From positions 6,028,001 through 6,092,000 of the forward strand of contig OY728142.1 of assembly GCA_963277665.1 (NCBI GenBank): 64,000 nucleotides of DNA. The letters are read 5' to 3'. This DNA comes from Viscum album. Lineage: Eukaryota; Streptophyta; Magnoliopsida; Santalales; Viscaceae. The stretch's first letter is position 1. Each line of letters begins with the position of its first letter. This document shows, piece after piece, positions 11,837-25,386 of this stretch. Position numbers and translations under genes: made by a program. Below the pieces are notes generated by a model. That model searched no databases and had not been told where the DNA came from. It saw only the letters and a list, made by a program, of their open reading frames with translations.

Positions 11837-14265
11837 TGTTCTTTTATTTTCGATTTTTGAATATAGGATATGGTAGATAAGAGTATTAAGAATGTGTCAG
11901 AACTTATGATGGATATAATACTAGTGCATCAGGAATAACTGTTCTAGTAATAAGTACTGGTTACCATGGATATGGGATTTTTGTTCTAATATGAAATGTT
12001 GTCGTTGTATATGATATTTTCTTTTAGAGACACACATTTTTTGTGGATTTTATTATTTACTAATGTATTTATAACACTTGGCCTATTATAAAGAGTCCAA
12101 TTATTTATTTTAAATTTTTCTGTTAAAGGAAATAGGCATCTCATGCATCATATTTGGCCCATAGGATTGACATTTTATAGGCATTCTAGTGTTTGATTTT
12201 ACTAAATATAGAGGTTAATTGTTTACTGTGTCAAAAAAATAAATGGTGTTTTCAAATATAGTTTGTTGGTGGAATTCAAATCAATTGAGGAAACTTGAAT
12301 ATATATCCCTCCTAATGGAGGGTTATAAATATTAATTGTGGGTCCAATGACTCAATTCCCATGCACAAGAAGTGTAGTGATCCTAGTAGGTGGATAGGGA
12401 AAATGATTCATATGTTTTTTTACCATTTATATGGTATTTTTTCCTATTTTTATTTAATTAAAGTATCAATAACAATTTATACATTTTTTCCTACATATAT
12501 TGTAATGAAATTCTATATAACTAAACAATATGTGTTGTATGAAATGGATCATTGATTTGATATTGTGTGTGTATTACCATCCCTTTTAGTTCAATCGTGG
12601 AAATTGATTCCTTCACTTATGGTTATCTTGTCAGATCAATGAGTATGATACTAATAGGTACCAGGAGATTTCTAGTGAACTGGACCTTGAGGGGGTGTTA
12701 TAGTATATAGATTCCTGGTGAGTGTTAGTTTAGTATTTCTTATGTGTTGGTATTGTGACCTCCAGGGAGCAGTTTTTTAGGAGGATTCTCAAGGAAGATT
12801 GGTCCCATGTAGTCTATGTTGACATTGTTGACCCTCATACGTAGTTTTTTTTTGTTTACTCCCTTAAATAGGGTTTTTAGGTTCTTTAGATGTCTTTTTT
12901 TATGAAGGGTGTGAAAATGGAACCCCATGAGATGTGGCCATATTGAGGTTTAATTTTTTTTCTAAGTGGTTAGACCTCGATAACCTATTAAAATACTTGA
13001 TCAATAAGACTTGTTGGGAGACCTATATTCCCTTAGTTTTAACTAAAAACCTTATAGGTCAATGTTTAGTTGATTTAGGGTAACCTACGTGAGATTTTTT
13101 CTTGATTTTATGGATTAAGTTTTAGGTAGGGATCTAGGTTATATTCTCATTTGAGACTAAGTCATGGTTAGTGATCGAGTTTTGATATATAGGAATGATG
13201 ATGCCTTTGTCTATTGATACATCACTAATGGGAAGTATTATTTGGGTTCTTAGTCATATTGACCATCGTTTCTACTATTGCTAATGTAATCAAAGCATGG
13301 GTAGATTCTCTTGACTGAAACAATTATGGGTGATGTGCAATTGTGGAATAAATCATTGCTTGAATAAGAATACTGATTTTGAAGAGGAGTTACAAGGGAG
13401 AATTAGGATTAATGAGATTTAAGTTCCATGTAGCATGGTTATCTTATCCTTGTGATGGAAGACTCATGGTAGTGAGAGTTGAGTGATGACAATCTGTGTC
13501 TGTTACATGTGGTACCATTTAAAAAATAAATCAGTGAGTGATTGTATGTGATCTATGGACATATGTTTTCAATAATTTTTTTTATAAATATTTCCTAGTA
13601 TTTGTGTCTAAATTTTGAATGTAACATTGTGTTATATGATAAATTTTAAATAAATTAGGTTATGTGAGGTGGTAGACCAATGTTTGGACCTAGGAACACT
13701 TTATCGAGAGATGTGATGTAAGGAGTTGGTTTAAGGAAAGTATAACATGTATTGATGTTATTGTATCTCAAATAAAACTATAAATGTCTTTCTATGGAAT
13801 ATCAGTGCACTCTTAGTTATATATGATAATTCTCTATCTTGACATAATCTTCAGTATGCGGAGAGAGGATAGTATCTACACTGAGAAAATTTTCATTAAA
13901 TGTCTTTCATAGTTTGATTAAGGAACCTATTGAGGTTGCACTAGAGTATTGGTATAGGGTAAAATTTATGGTGGAGAGTTCACCATTGTCCATTTATTGG
14001 TGGTGAACCAAATTTTCTATTGAATTTTGTGATATAAATATCATGGGTCATTGATCTTAATTCCCAATTGTTAAGGCAATGACAAGGATTCTCCTATGGT
14101 GGGGAGTACTAGATCAATTATAGTATAGTGTATACCGTGTAGGAGATAGTTGTTGACACTATGAGACATGTAATTTAATAGTCATGATAGTGTGGTTTTG
14201 AAGATTATCAGGATGAGATCATGGCTTCTATTTTACTACCAAGTCCTCTTGGGGATGAGAAGGTG
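11837..14265 (+). other. Interior of element 2, no recognisable genes
   Basis: This is 2.4 kb between primer site and polypurine tract. A short start-like ATGGTAGATAAGAGT.. at about 11871 could be a gag N-terminus but runs only some 20 codons. I looked for WW/FF gag motifs, CCHC knuckles, DSGAT, LPRID, FIDD, DALSR, HHCC and DRDP on both strands and found none. A GAGGGGGTGTTATAG string near 12688 resembles an LTR 3' end, but no partner was found. The 62-64 codon ORFs here have no family features. Confidence 0.6.
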
Positions 14266-14279
14266 TATGGTGGGGTGGT
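14266..14279 (+). other. Polypurine tract of element 2
   Basis: A G-rich purine stretch (TATGGTGGGGTGGT) abuts the start of LTR2, the normal position for the plus-strand primer. Confidence 0.55.
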
Positions 14280-17200
14280 TCTAACGACCTATTTTTTTAT
14301 AGACGGGGAACTTGAGTATAAATTTGGATTTTTTATTTCAGATTATTAGAAGGTGTAAATTGGTAATTTTACTCTATCATATGATCTAAGATAATTCTAA
14401 AGACCACACTATTGGTCTTAAAATTTCTTACCACCCTTAGACGAGAGTTTGCTGGAATTTTGAACCGTTCTAATTTTCATCGAATAATTAATAATTAATA
14501 TTAATTAATTAAATCTTAATTTATTTTCACATATTGATTTGGAGATAAATTTTGAATATAGAATAATATTGATATTATCTCTATAATATGGAGTTTGTTC
14601 TGGAGTGTTTTGTCTAAGCAGGGCATAAACTCAGTTAGGGCATTGGGCCCAGACCTGGGCCCCTTTTTTCTTTTTTTTCTTTTCTATTTTCTATCTTCTT
14701 TTCATATATTCCCCTTTAGAATCACATGTACTCACCCCTATGAGTTTCTTATGTTAAAAAACATAGAGATAAAGGGGTTTTTAGGGAGATATAGGTAGGT
14801 AATAATAAGGGAGGTACCGCCACAGATCTCGAGAGGAGCCAGATCATCATGTGGCACTCATGGATTGCAAAAATGGTCAAAGTTTCAACCGATTATTACA
14901 AAATGTAAATTATTTTTAGTTTTTCCATAATTCCACAAAGATTTATCATTTTATATTTTTAGATCCCAATTATCAATTATTAGGACCCCTTGAGGGTCGA
15001 TATTTATCTTTTGAGGAGAAAATGGGGGTTTGGGATGATTTGAGAGTTTCCCGTTCTGAAATCTAGATCACATGGCTTATAGTTTAGGAACACATGTTGT
15101 GTGTTCTTCTCATTCAAGGAATATGATATTTTGAAAAGTAAAAATCATGTATTAGGTATACACACTGTGTACTAAGACTCATTCTTGTATCCAAGTACCC
15201 AACTAAACAACCCATATAGGAGAGCATGGTCGTATAGGGTACATGGCCAGACCCATGTAGGTTACACACCATATAGAAGTACACATCCTGGCTAAGTACA
15301 TCTCTAGGTAAACTGAGGTACACTGGAAGGTACCCCGTGTAGGGAACATGTAGTTTAAATTATCATCATGACTTGTAGTTTAATTTTACATGTCAAGTAA
15401 TGCTATAGTGCACTCCCATGTAGAGATTCAAAGGTACACATTGTATACCAGAGTATACACATTGTGTACTCCTCCCTTGCTACAGTTTTTGGGGTTTTCA
15501 ATTCTCTATGCCCTAGAGTCAGAATCAGATACACGAGTAGTCCATTTGGATTATCTTTCAGCATAGATCACAATTGTACTACCCTTGAGGTTATTTTAGT
15601 AATCCTATGATGTTTTTTACCTTTTCCCTAAATGGAGAGGTTCTTCCTTCGGTTATTTAATGGAACTATCTCCTGATAGTGATAACCTTTGATCTAAAAT
15701 GATTCATAAGTTATCTATCTTGGTCGATGATTTCATGAATATTCTTTTTATGATTTATCCCTTGAGATATGTTCTATTCTAGCCTCTAATTCTATGATAT
15801 TAGTTGTTTCCAAGGATCCCTTATAGTATGAATCTACCTACATACACAGTTATTATGGGTCCCATGTAGGATTCATTTACCTATATAGTATTATGAGGAT
15901 CCCATGTAGGATGATTCTGTTTACATACCATAATTAATGCTATGTATGATTCCTTATTTTACCTTCACAGCTAAGGATCTTGAGTAGGATATCTTCACTT
16001 ATGTGTAGACCCCACAGATCCAAAGTAGAATTCCTCTTCGGTGTTTTGACAAGTGGTGCCCAATGGGTTCCTTGATGTTCGACTGATCCTAGCTTGTATT
16101 TCATGTTTGAGTAGATATGGTAGTGGGTGTCACCTTATAAACCATACCAATATTTTATGATTTGAGGTTGTGACTGTATTGGTGGATTTAAGCTTTCATC
16201 CACACTCACAATTTTTTTATGCTTTTCACTTGTTTGTTGATATAGTGATGACTACCAGAGGTGCTTCCCGGTTTGCGCCCAATGAGCCTACCATGATGCA
16301 ACATTTATATTTAGGATGACTAGAAATACTTCTTGGGGTCTGTATTTTTTGTTTATTGGGATTCTCATACATATTTCCAAGGATTCATCTTCTACAAGTT
16401 TTTATTTTTTTCATATTATTCAGATGTTCATAGGTACTTTCCGGGAACTAACTTTTGAGCCTTATTAATTATGATATTCGAGAATGGAAACCCTATAATT
16501 ATGATGTTCAAGCATAGTGTCCCTTTTTATTATGATACTAGATAGATGGGGATGATTATTCCCTCCCTGATTGATTACTTGACCACATTGTTCGAAATGG
16601 CACTCCACATCGTTGATGCACTCAAGGATGATTTCACACTCTCAATTGATAGGGATGATTACACTCTTCATGATTATTTGTCTGATCAAGGTGTTGTAAC
16701 TGAAACATCATTTAATTGATATACTCAAAATATGATTATACTCTCCCCATTTGATGCTATGATGTTCCCTAGAGTTGGGTGGATTCACCATTACCACATC
16801 ACCCAGAGTTACTTTCTGGGGATGGGGTTGTCGATCAATTTATATGAATGGATTTCGAGCATGCCCTTGGGTCCAAATAGCATTCCTTTTATAGATCGCC
16901 TAAGGGTTACCCCCTTTAGGGTCTATCTAAGCTCCAATGTCATGACTTCCTATAGACTAGGACGTAGGTATTGGACATCAGAATGGATTTACATGGGTTG
17001 AAGGGAAGGAATATATCTTAGATATCATTTAAAAGATTTCTATTTACCACCTGTAATATTTCATTATAGTGATTTTAGGTGATTATGGGTGGTCCTAGGT
17101 CTAGTAAATCTATCCCCTTATGGAGACTTTTCTTGCTCGGATACATTTTCAGTGTTGTATAAAGAAGGTATTTTCGATTGGGATTACAGACCCAGGGATA

Positions 17201-18146
17201 AAATTAATAATACATGGCTTGGGTGGTATGAAATATGACTCAATACCCTTTTCACAGAATATCCAGATGATCGAGATTGTGGACCTATAGATTAACTACT
17301 GTTGATTTATGTTATTTTTCACCATACACATGTATATAAATATTTTTGGGTATATATATTTGGGATAATATATATATACATATATAAATATATATATGTA
17401 TATTATATCATATTTTCCAATTGACCAAGATTACATACATAGGGATTGACTGTATTTTCAGGTTATTTAATTTATTTATCATATTTGTTGTGTCTCGGCT
17501 AGGTTGAGCATATTTCATGATAATAAACCTGTTATATGGTATTTACAGTTTCATCATTGGGTTAGAATACTAATAGTATTTCTCACCCCAAAACGTGAAC
17601 CTTGGTGTTCATGCAGACCTTTTTTATTTCATTTCAGGTTGAGCACATGTTTCATGATGGATAAGGCTGAGTCATAGGGTTACATGATCTAGAGAAACCA
17701 CTCTTGTGGATTATTTTGATCAGGCAAGATTAGCTCTAAAGTGTCTTGGAGACTGGGTATGTATTCTGGCACTATGTTAGTAGTATATCTATGGACTTTT
17801 ATTCTAGTTCACTTTATATAATTATGCATGTAAGGTTGAACCAGTGAGAAAATAATGTTATATGAATGACATGGGTGCTTAAAATTTTGTATAATTTCAT
17901 TTATTATTAAATCATGCTTCTATTTCAGTTATTTACTTCTTCCACACTCTATTTTTACCATTATGGATGATATCTGGTTATTTCAATTGTTATTAGTCTG
18001 ATATGAGGGTATAGTCTCTCAACTGTACCATCTTTAGACCCCTGCTTCTAGTCGGTATCCTCTAGTGTATGGGGAGGCATGATTGAGAACCTATGAAAAA
18101 CTAGAATAGAGTACTAGTTTAGTGTAATCCGGGTCAAGACATTAAA
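14280..18146 (+). repeat. LTR2 (3' LTR) of element 2
   Basis: It starts TCTAACGACC (decayed TG) and ends ATTAAA (decayed TTACA), immediately followed by the TGGAG duplication. It is co-linear with LTR1. The donor-like AAAGGTAAG of LTR1 is ATGGTCAAAG here, and the minisatellite is at 15808-16080. Confidence 0.85.
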
Positions 18147-18151
18147 TGGAG
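18147..18151. repeat. Target-site duplication TGGAG, right copy
   Basis: Pairs with 7913-7917 around element 2. Confidence 0.8.
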
Positions 18152-19703
18152 GCTTTCATTATCAGTTGTCATGAAAAAACCTTGACTTAGAGAATTTATT
18201 TTCATAGTGACCCTGAACCTTTTAGTTGAAACATTGGATGAGAGGTTGAGGTTTTATCAGAGAATTCCTTTATTCTATCACATTGGTGTGTTTCTCTAAT
18301 CAACAACCTGTAGCTAGGTGACCATCCTTACTTTATGAAATTTTCAAGATCCTTCATCCCATACTTTTGATAAGTGGAATGATGTAATATATTAACCCTT
18401 TAGATTTTTTCTTTGCATAGCTAGAAATAAAATTCATTCTTTTTTTCTTGTACCCTATACTAGGAAACATTTAAGATTAAATTATCTCTATTTTGACTTT
18501 AATGAAAAATAATACAATTTTATTATACCTATACAAGTAAATAATGGCTAAGGATTTTCATATATTTGGATTTATCCCAACAAAAAAGAATTCGAATTTT
18601 CTTTTGATGGAAAAAAAATTTAGAGGCATATCATGAAAGTCATGAGAATTTTTCCTTGTATTCCCTAATCGATTTGTTATCTTTTTTTTATTAAGGTTGA
18701 ATAATTCACTCTTCATTTTCAAATAGAGTGTATATAGAAAATATTTATCAAAAAACATTTTGCATAATTCCTTCTACTTCATCTCTTATATCTCTTCCTT
18801 AGGATTCATATTTTTTACCAACTTCCACCATTGATCAGCTTCTCCCTTTATTTGATAAATAGTTGGCATGAATGTCCCTTGATTATATAATTAAATGATG
18901 GAAAATATATTTTCAATGGAGATAACACATTTCTCCATGGTTAGGGGATCATAAGATCCATTGATATTTGAATTCCTTTTTCACATGAAGGTATCATTTG
19001 AAACATTATCTTTCTTTGGAGAATTTCAGAATTCATCCTTATTCAATTTTTTGTTGAAAACATGAGTCTATTAAGAAATAACTATCTGAAAGTTCAGAGT
19101 TTCTACTCTCATAGGGTAGGGAATTTTATTGGGTAGTCATTAAATTTTTCTCCACATTAGTTGTTGACTTGGTTCCAACTATTCAGAACAATTTACTAAA
19201 AATAAAGGGAAAATTAGGGATGTTAACTTTTAAACTATTAAATTCATAAATAGGAAACCCTGAACATTAAAGGAATAAATCATAAATGAAATATATATTT
19301 TAACATATGGATTTATATGTTTCAATATAAGTTATCCATGATATATTTAGTAACATAAAATATTATGTGTATTTTTATTCCCTTGTTAATAGTTCATATG
19401 GATATTGTGGATTTACAAAAGCATATCCCCTGGGAGTGTCAAACCAAGTGTTTAACAAGGCTTGTTTTCATGTAGTAGGTGATGATCAAGTCTATCTCAA
19501 TACACCCTTTTGGTGTTTTACCCCTAGGTACAATTGTTCTAGATCCACTTCCACTTGTAGTATCTAGATAGAGATTCATTTTATTAGAAACTACTTATGC
19601 TAAAATTTACCAGAAGATAGGTATGTTTAACTTTGTTTAATCTTATTCCTAAGGATGGAACTAGAGTTTTATAATCCAAATCCCTATAAATTATTATACC
19701 TTT
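18152..19703 (-). pseudogene. Gag region and 5' leader of element 1
   Basis: On the minus strand a retrotransposon gag (capsid) domain is readable at about 18560-18880: GEADQWWKLVK, then KMFFDKYF, then a KSELFNLNKKKIT segment where intact elements have EFLNLKQG.MTV, and finally FFVGINPNI near 18560. That is the usual W-W, FF.KYFP, EF..L.QG, GL.P.I order of the family. Two stops separate the first blocks. No zinc knuckle could be placed in 18152-18500. From about 18900 to 19703 is the N-terminal gag and leader; a stretch around 19420-19560 recurs at 22950-23080, in front of a second related LTR. Confidence 0.8.
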
Positions 19704-19714
19704 CTCTGATACCA
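19704..19714 (-). other. Primer binding site of element 1 (initiator tRNA-Met type)
   Basis: The minus strand reads TGGTATCAGAG, a perfect match to the start of the initiator tRNA-Met complement, four bases inside LTR B. It confirms the orientation and that LTR B is the 5' LTR. Confidence 0.9.
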
Positions 19715-19718
19715 ACTA

Positions 19719-22217
19719 TGACAAACCATATCTTTAATACACCTTAATTCATTATTTGTTACATAAATGTACACATAATACAATACCAAAAGATAATGAA
19801 TCCTATTGTATTTGGTAAATTAGGTACATAGAATAACGAAATGCAATAGGTAATTGAACAACATTATATAAAATCTATAAAATGTGCCATTATATAACTT
19901 GTATATTCTAAAACTCTATGGACTAACCTGGGGATATGCCTAAGAAAGGGGTGAGATATAAAGTATAGTAAGGTCATATAAAAAAATAGCATAATTTAAA
20001 CAAGTATATGTGTGCCAAGAGGCATATAAAGGTAACATGAGAGGGATGAGAATCATAGTCTTGAAAAATGAGGCATTACATAACATGATAACATAAAGGA
20101 AACATAGGAATGTGTAAACAATATAAAATAGGACAAAAGCATAATTCATGTCTAACCTAAAATACATCATAACCCAACCATGCACCATATATTTGATATC
20201 ATGAGATAAAAACATTACCCAATTCATTATAGGGATTTATAATTTTGTTCCAACCCGTCACTTTCATATCATGTACATGCATAAGTGTGTAACATAGATC
20301 ATACAACATATGGATATATTTTATCAATTTTAACCCCACAATTCCGAATTGAAGGTTAAATAAATACAAATCCCAAATAAACTAATGATATGTACAAATA
20401 GTTAAATACCCTTGAGTGGAAATGGATATGGTTGTTCACAACACAAATGTTTGGAATGAAAAATCAAAGGATAATTTTGGAAACATAAAGGGGTACATAA
20501 ATATTCATGTAAGGGTTAAATGAGAGTGAAAGGGATATCTCATAACATTTAAATATTATTTATATTAAAAAGTGTGTTAGAAAACCTATCACAATACGAA
20601 CAATATGAAAGAAATAAAAAATTTAAAGACGGTGCTCGAGTAAAGAAGAGAATGATCAAATCCATTACCTTGAGAGGGAACTTATAAAAGATTTAGAGGA
20701 TCTTATTAAGATATTGGGGGATACTTTAGAGTACTATAAGAGGGAAAGGTAGAGTAATTTATTTCCCTGAGATTTTTGAGTGAAGAGAAATGGGTGGTTG
20801 GGTGGGTTTATATAGAAAATGAGTGGAGAATTCTTTATTAGTTTCCAAACATAGGTTTTTGACACTACATGATAATTTAATCCAAACCATAAAATTTACC
20901 AGGTTTTTTTCACATATTTTCTTATAAAGAATAGTGGTTATCATTATTTTATAAGGATAAGAACTAAACATGTTAAAATAATTCCCTTGGTGATTTTTAA
21001 GTGAATCGTTTTTATAAAGAATTGATTTTAAACAATAAAATATATTATCATTTTTATAGGATTCATTAAAGAATTATAAAATTAATAAAATAACACAAAA
21101 AACAATATTTTAATGTGGAAATATATATTTTATTGGATACATTTTATGGAATATATTAAATCACTTTTTTTCATTATGATGTCATATTACACACTTCATA
21201 ATTATAACGTATATAATTTTTTACCCAAAAAATTGACTATGCAGAAAATATATGAAAAAATAATTATTGAATAATTTTGATGTAATGATTTTAAAAATAA
21301 TATTTATTTTATAAAAATAATTCTATAAATATCATAATTTTTTCTTCTAAATCAAAAACCAACCCATTTATTAAAAAATATTCTTTTTTACAATAACAGT
21401 ATTCAGACCCCTATAAATATTACATTTGAATTCATAAAATTTTAGTATAATTTATATTTAATAAATATTATTTAATAATAATATTTTATTAAAATAAAAT
21501 TTATATAAAAAATTATTGAATTTATCAATAGAATTGTATTTGTTTGAAACTATATATTTACCAAAAATATAATTTTTATTTTATTGTAACAAAATTTAAA
21601 CTTTATTAAACTCAATATTTGATCATTTAGAAAGTAATAATTAAAAAGGTTAAATATAATAATTTTTTTATTAAAAATGAAAAATATAAATTCATATTGT
21701 TACGGTCTAGATAAATACCCCCATTATTATACCAATGAATACACTAAGGTTAAGGTGTGTGATAGTGAGATTTTGTTAAGGTAGTTCAGTGAACATGGCT
21801 TGGAACATGATCTTGATGAGCTTTAACTTATCCCCTAAATAGTTTCATTGATGTTTTAGTTGTTTAATTTTGGATTGGTATTATTCAAGGGAAAATATAA
21901 ATGATTATAAGTTCCTTTTAAACTCTAATAAATGGGATTCATAGGGTACAATATCACTTGTTGAGGTTATCACTTCTTTCATCTATGTAAATTGGACTTT
22001 ATCATAGCCCTTTATATAATAATATTAATTTTAAATATAAAATAGATATATTACTATTTTTTTTGATTCTTAATGATCTTTTAAATTTGATAAGATATAA
22101 CTTATAATAGTCTAAAATTACCAAAGTAGTGCATGTGATTTTTATAACTTCGTTTCTTAATAAGGAATTCAATCATTTGAAAAGGGAATTTAATTTATAA
22201 ATTTTTAGTTAATTACA
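19719..22217 (-). repeat. LTR B: 5' LTR of element 1
   Basis: 2499 bp running from TGACAAACC to TTACA. Its right third matches LTR A (1-732). Its left two thirds match 59286 to about 60930 (LTR C), including the ATATCTTTAATACAC start and the CCTGGGGAT..AAGAAAGGGGTG block. It contains a TATA box (20807), a donor-like minus-strand CAAGGTAATGG (20661-20674) and an acceptor-like minus-strand CATATCCCCAG (19928-19938). Confidence 0.85.
20807..20814 (-). promoter_or_regulatory. TATA box in LTR B
   Basis: The minus strand reads TATATAAACCCACCC, a strong TATA box with a C-rich start region downstream. The equivalent in LTR C is at 60396-60403 (TATATAAAATCACCC), so it is conserved between copies. Confidence 0.65.
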
Positions 22218-22222
22218 TGAAA

Positions 22223-23256
22223 TATCACTAATAAAATACTTATACAACATAATTTTATAATCCAAATAAATAAAAAAAATCAATCCTTATACTTAAAATA
22301 TTGGAATAGAATAGTTCCTTCCTTGTTCTATGATTTAACCCTTAGAATATGGCATTAACTCGAATAATATCCAAGTTCTCCAGATATAATACATTGAATT
22401 ACTTAGAAAATTCTTTCTCTATGCCCTTTGTTTCCACATAGTAAACATATTATCATTTATTTGATATATTATATTAGGTTATTCTTCCAAATAATTTTAC
22501 ATGAAGGAAATTTAACTTTAAATTCCTCTATGATAATTAACACATGAACTTCTATAAAAGTCAAGTTTACCCTTATTTTATGTGTTATTAAACTCAATTA
22601 TGTTTATGTTTTTATCATATATAATGAAAGATAATTATCCATAATCATAAGGTTTCACATTATAGTTCTCATATCTTTTTATTGATCAAGATTAAAATCA
22701 TTTAATTTTCTATCACATTCATTATCAACTCAATTCCTCCTAGTGTTATCCATTGACGAAAACTAAAAAAGCAGTGTGATAAAAAATATTCATAGTGAAA
22801 AAATATAATCATGATAAATCATTTCAAGGATGTATTATTCGGGGAACATTATTTTCATTCTATAACACCATAGGTTTATCCAAGGTTATTCATGGTCATA
22901 ATATATTCAAATAATTTATAATGGTTTATTAACACAATGTTAATTAACCAATGAATATCTCCTAGGAGTGTCAAACTAGGTGCTCAGTAAGGGACCATAA
23001 AACATCCACTAGAATGATGGTTAAGATATACATAACCAAATATTTTTAGTTTTATTACCCAAAGTTGAATCTATTCCAAAACAATATATATTTGAAATAT
23101 CCAAATAGGGATGCATTGTTATGAAAACCATATAAACTCTACCTTACCAAAACATTATGATGTTATATTATACTTAGACTTATCCCCAGGGGTTTCAAAA
23201 AAGTTATCTATTATTAATCTCTAAATATTAACTAAACACTTATATGATACTAACTA
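22223..23256 (-). mobile_element. Leader of an older related element (element 4) interrupted by element 1
   Basis: The stretch 22950-23080 aligns with 19420-19560 in the leader of element 1 (shared GGAGTGTCAAACNAGGTG, then AAC/AG-AAGG). It leads up to a decayed primer site (TGATACTAA, 23245-23253) and an LTR-like start at 23257. So this is the 5' internal end of another minus-strand element of the same family. It breaks off at 22217, where element 1 begins, so its remaining body should lie left of the window. The rest of the block is AT-rich with no domain visible. Confidence 0.5.
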
Positions 23257-25386
23257 TATAAACCCATATAATTCATAATAAAATACTACATCTTATTAGA
23301 TGAATTTTCATTAAGTAAAATTTTGAATCATTCTATAACCATAAAGGTTTAGTTTATGTAGTAACATAGATACATAAACAATCGGTGCTTAAAAGATATA
23401 AATTGGCCCCAAATTTGTTTTACACAAATATTACCCATCTTATACATATCATACATAAAACTTGTCATTATATCCTGGAGAAAAGGAAACATAATAAAGG
23501 GTGAGATCAGATACCCATTAAGGGTAAACAAGTTAGATACTAATGATCATATATGTATTAAATGAGAATTTGTGTTTGATAACATGATATTATTCTTTAA
23601 AAATAATACCTAAAAATTCATATATCCTAATCATATGTCATGTAATAAATCATGATCATTTATAAGATATCAATCTAAAAGGAATCAAAGAACATAATCC
23701 ATGATGACATAATTTGGAATAATATTTTTAATAAAATAATGGAATAAAGTGTGGAATAAACATAATCATAGAAATATTATATCAAGGATACCTAGAAAGA
23801 CATCATTCACATGTTAGTTTTGGGATAAACACCCATGTAAATTCTTTTTTCAAGGGATAACCTCATGTGTACCTTTTTTTGGTATTTGTATAGACTCCCT
23901 TATACCCTCTTTCAGGCATGGTATACCTCACATGTATCATCTTTAAATCTTGAGAAAACATCCCATGTAACCTATTTTATTCATGGGATAATCTATTGTG
24001 TACCCTTGGATATGATAAAACATTAATCTATACCCAATTAATTAGAGGGATATAATATTCTAGGACCACCCGACTCATAGTCATAATCCATTAATAAGTA
24101 TTCCACAATATCATAAAACATTCATCATATCATTGCATAATCCATGGAAAATAAATATTTTGAGTAGAAATATTATCATCATAATCGTAAACCATATAGA
24201 AAATAATAATTATGTTACCATTGGATTATATCCTCGGTAAATAATAATTAATATCAAAGGGTGTTATCATAGATGAAAAATTCCTTCAAAAGATCACAGA
24301 AATTTTTCTAAAGGAAAATACCCTTTTCATTTTGAAATTACTAATTTAAAATCTAAAAATTTCAAAATTATTATAGAAAAAAATTTCGTTAGAAATTACC
24401 TTGTAAAATATTAAATGAAGCTTCAAATAAATTATTTATTATGATGATGGGAAATTTCGTTTATACTAAGTGCACTAAAACAAAAATTCCATTCACATTT
24501 TTGGTAAAAATTCAAAAGTACCTTGATCAATAAATGATACGAATATTAATTTAAAAGAAATTTATAGAAATTATGACATTAGTAAAAATGGATTTAAAGA
24601 ATAATTTTATAATAGTAAAATAATTCTTGAAAACATTTTAATGAAATCATATATATTGAATAAAAATTTTCTTAACCAATGTGGAAATAAATTTTGTTTT
24701 CTGAAAAAAAATTTCTCGATCATTTTAAGTAATGAAAAAAAAGAAAATGGTTATATTAAATGAAAAAATTATTTAATAAATAGAGTAGAATAAAATTAAA
24801 TTGAATTATGTATTTAATATCATATAATTTCCCTCAATGGAAATTTAACAATAAACAATCCTAATTAAAATGATATTGAAACATAAATCCATTACAACTT
24901 TAGTGACTTTTGAATCGTAATCCCCATGAAATAATAACAACAAATGAAAATTTAAATATCATGAGAATAATGATATTGATGATATAAAATTTTAAAGGGG
25001 TTTTATATACACCTCATAAAATAATATAGGTTCATAACATAACATATGTCTCAAAGAAGATAATTTGAGACGATAACCCTTTACCTTAAGTTATGTCTTG
25101 CTTCGTAAAGGATAAAACCTCATATATTATTAATAAAAATTTATTATTCTTATATTATAGAACCATAATAATATATATCATAAAATATATTATTTACTCA
25201 TAATTTCTTATCACCCACTTATTAAAAATTATTTATTAAAATCAATGTTTGGTGTGAGAATTTTTTTTCATTTTTTCATGCATGTTTCAGTTTTGTGGTT
25301 GTAATCCATATAATTTGATCATGGTTACATCATATAAAAAATATAAATCTTGTAATTAGTATAATATTTAATAATTATATACAATT
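23257..25386 (-). repeat. LTR D: 5' LTR of element 4, right end unresolved
   Basis: The start (ACTATATAAACCCATAT) aligns with the start of LTR B (ACTATGACAAACCATAT). The GGAGAAAAGGAAACATAATAAAGGGTGAGAT region (23471-23505) corresponds to the GGGGTGAGATATAAAG block of LTR B. Imperfect repeats of ACCTCATGTGTACC type occur at 23830-24010. I could not find a defined right end, so the limit given is only where a different tandem array starts. Confidence 0.45.

Larger units (their letters stand above)
7918..18146 (+). mobile_element. Element 2: long-LTR retrotransposon with a short interior lacking recognisable coding domains
   Basis: Two direct repeats of 3904 bp (7918-11821) and 3867 bp (14280-18146) flank only 2458 bp. 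The element has TGGAG duplications, an initiator-Met-type primer site just after LTR1 and a purine-rich tract just before LTR2, so it reads plus. I find no gag, RT or integrase motif in the interior, in either strand. Long LTRs around a non-coding core fit the LARD (large retrotransposon derivative) type, which moves with enzymes from other elements; an over-decayed autonomous element is the alternative. It interrupts element 1 between gag and protease. Confidence 0.85.
1..22217 (-). mobile_element. Element 1: degraded Ty3/gypsy chromovirus with two later insertions inside it
   Basis: This minus-strand LTR retrotransposon is bounded on the right by LTR B (19719-22217) and on the left by LTR A, which begins before the window and ends at 732. 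Reading right to left the order is LTR, initiator-Met primer site, gag, protease, RT, RNase H, integrase, chromodomain, polypurine tract, LTR. That is the standard chromovirus order. A solo LTR (1643-5383) and a whole element (7918-18146) interrupt it, both with 5-bp duplications. All domains carry stops and substitutions, so it is a fossil. Its own target duplication can be seen only on the right (TGAAA, 22218-22222), because the left edge is outside the window. Confidence 0.85.
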
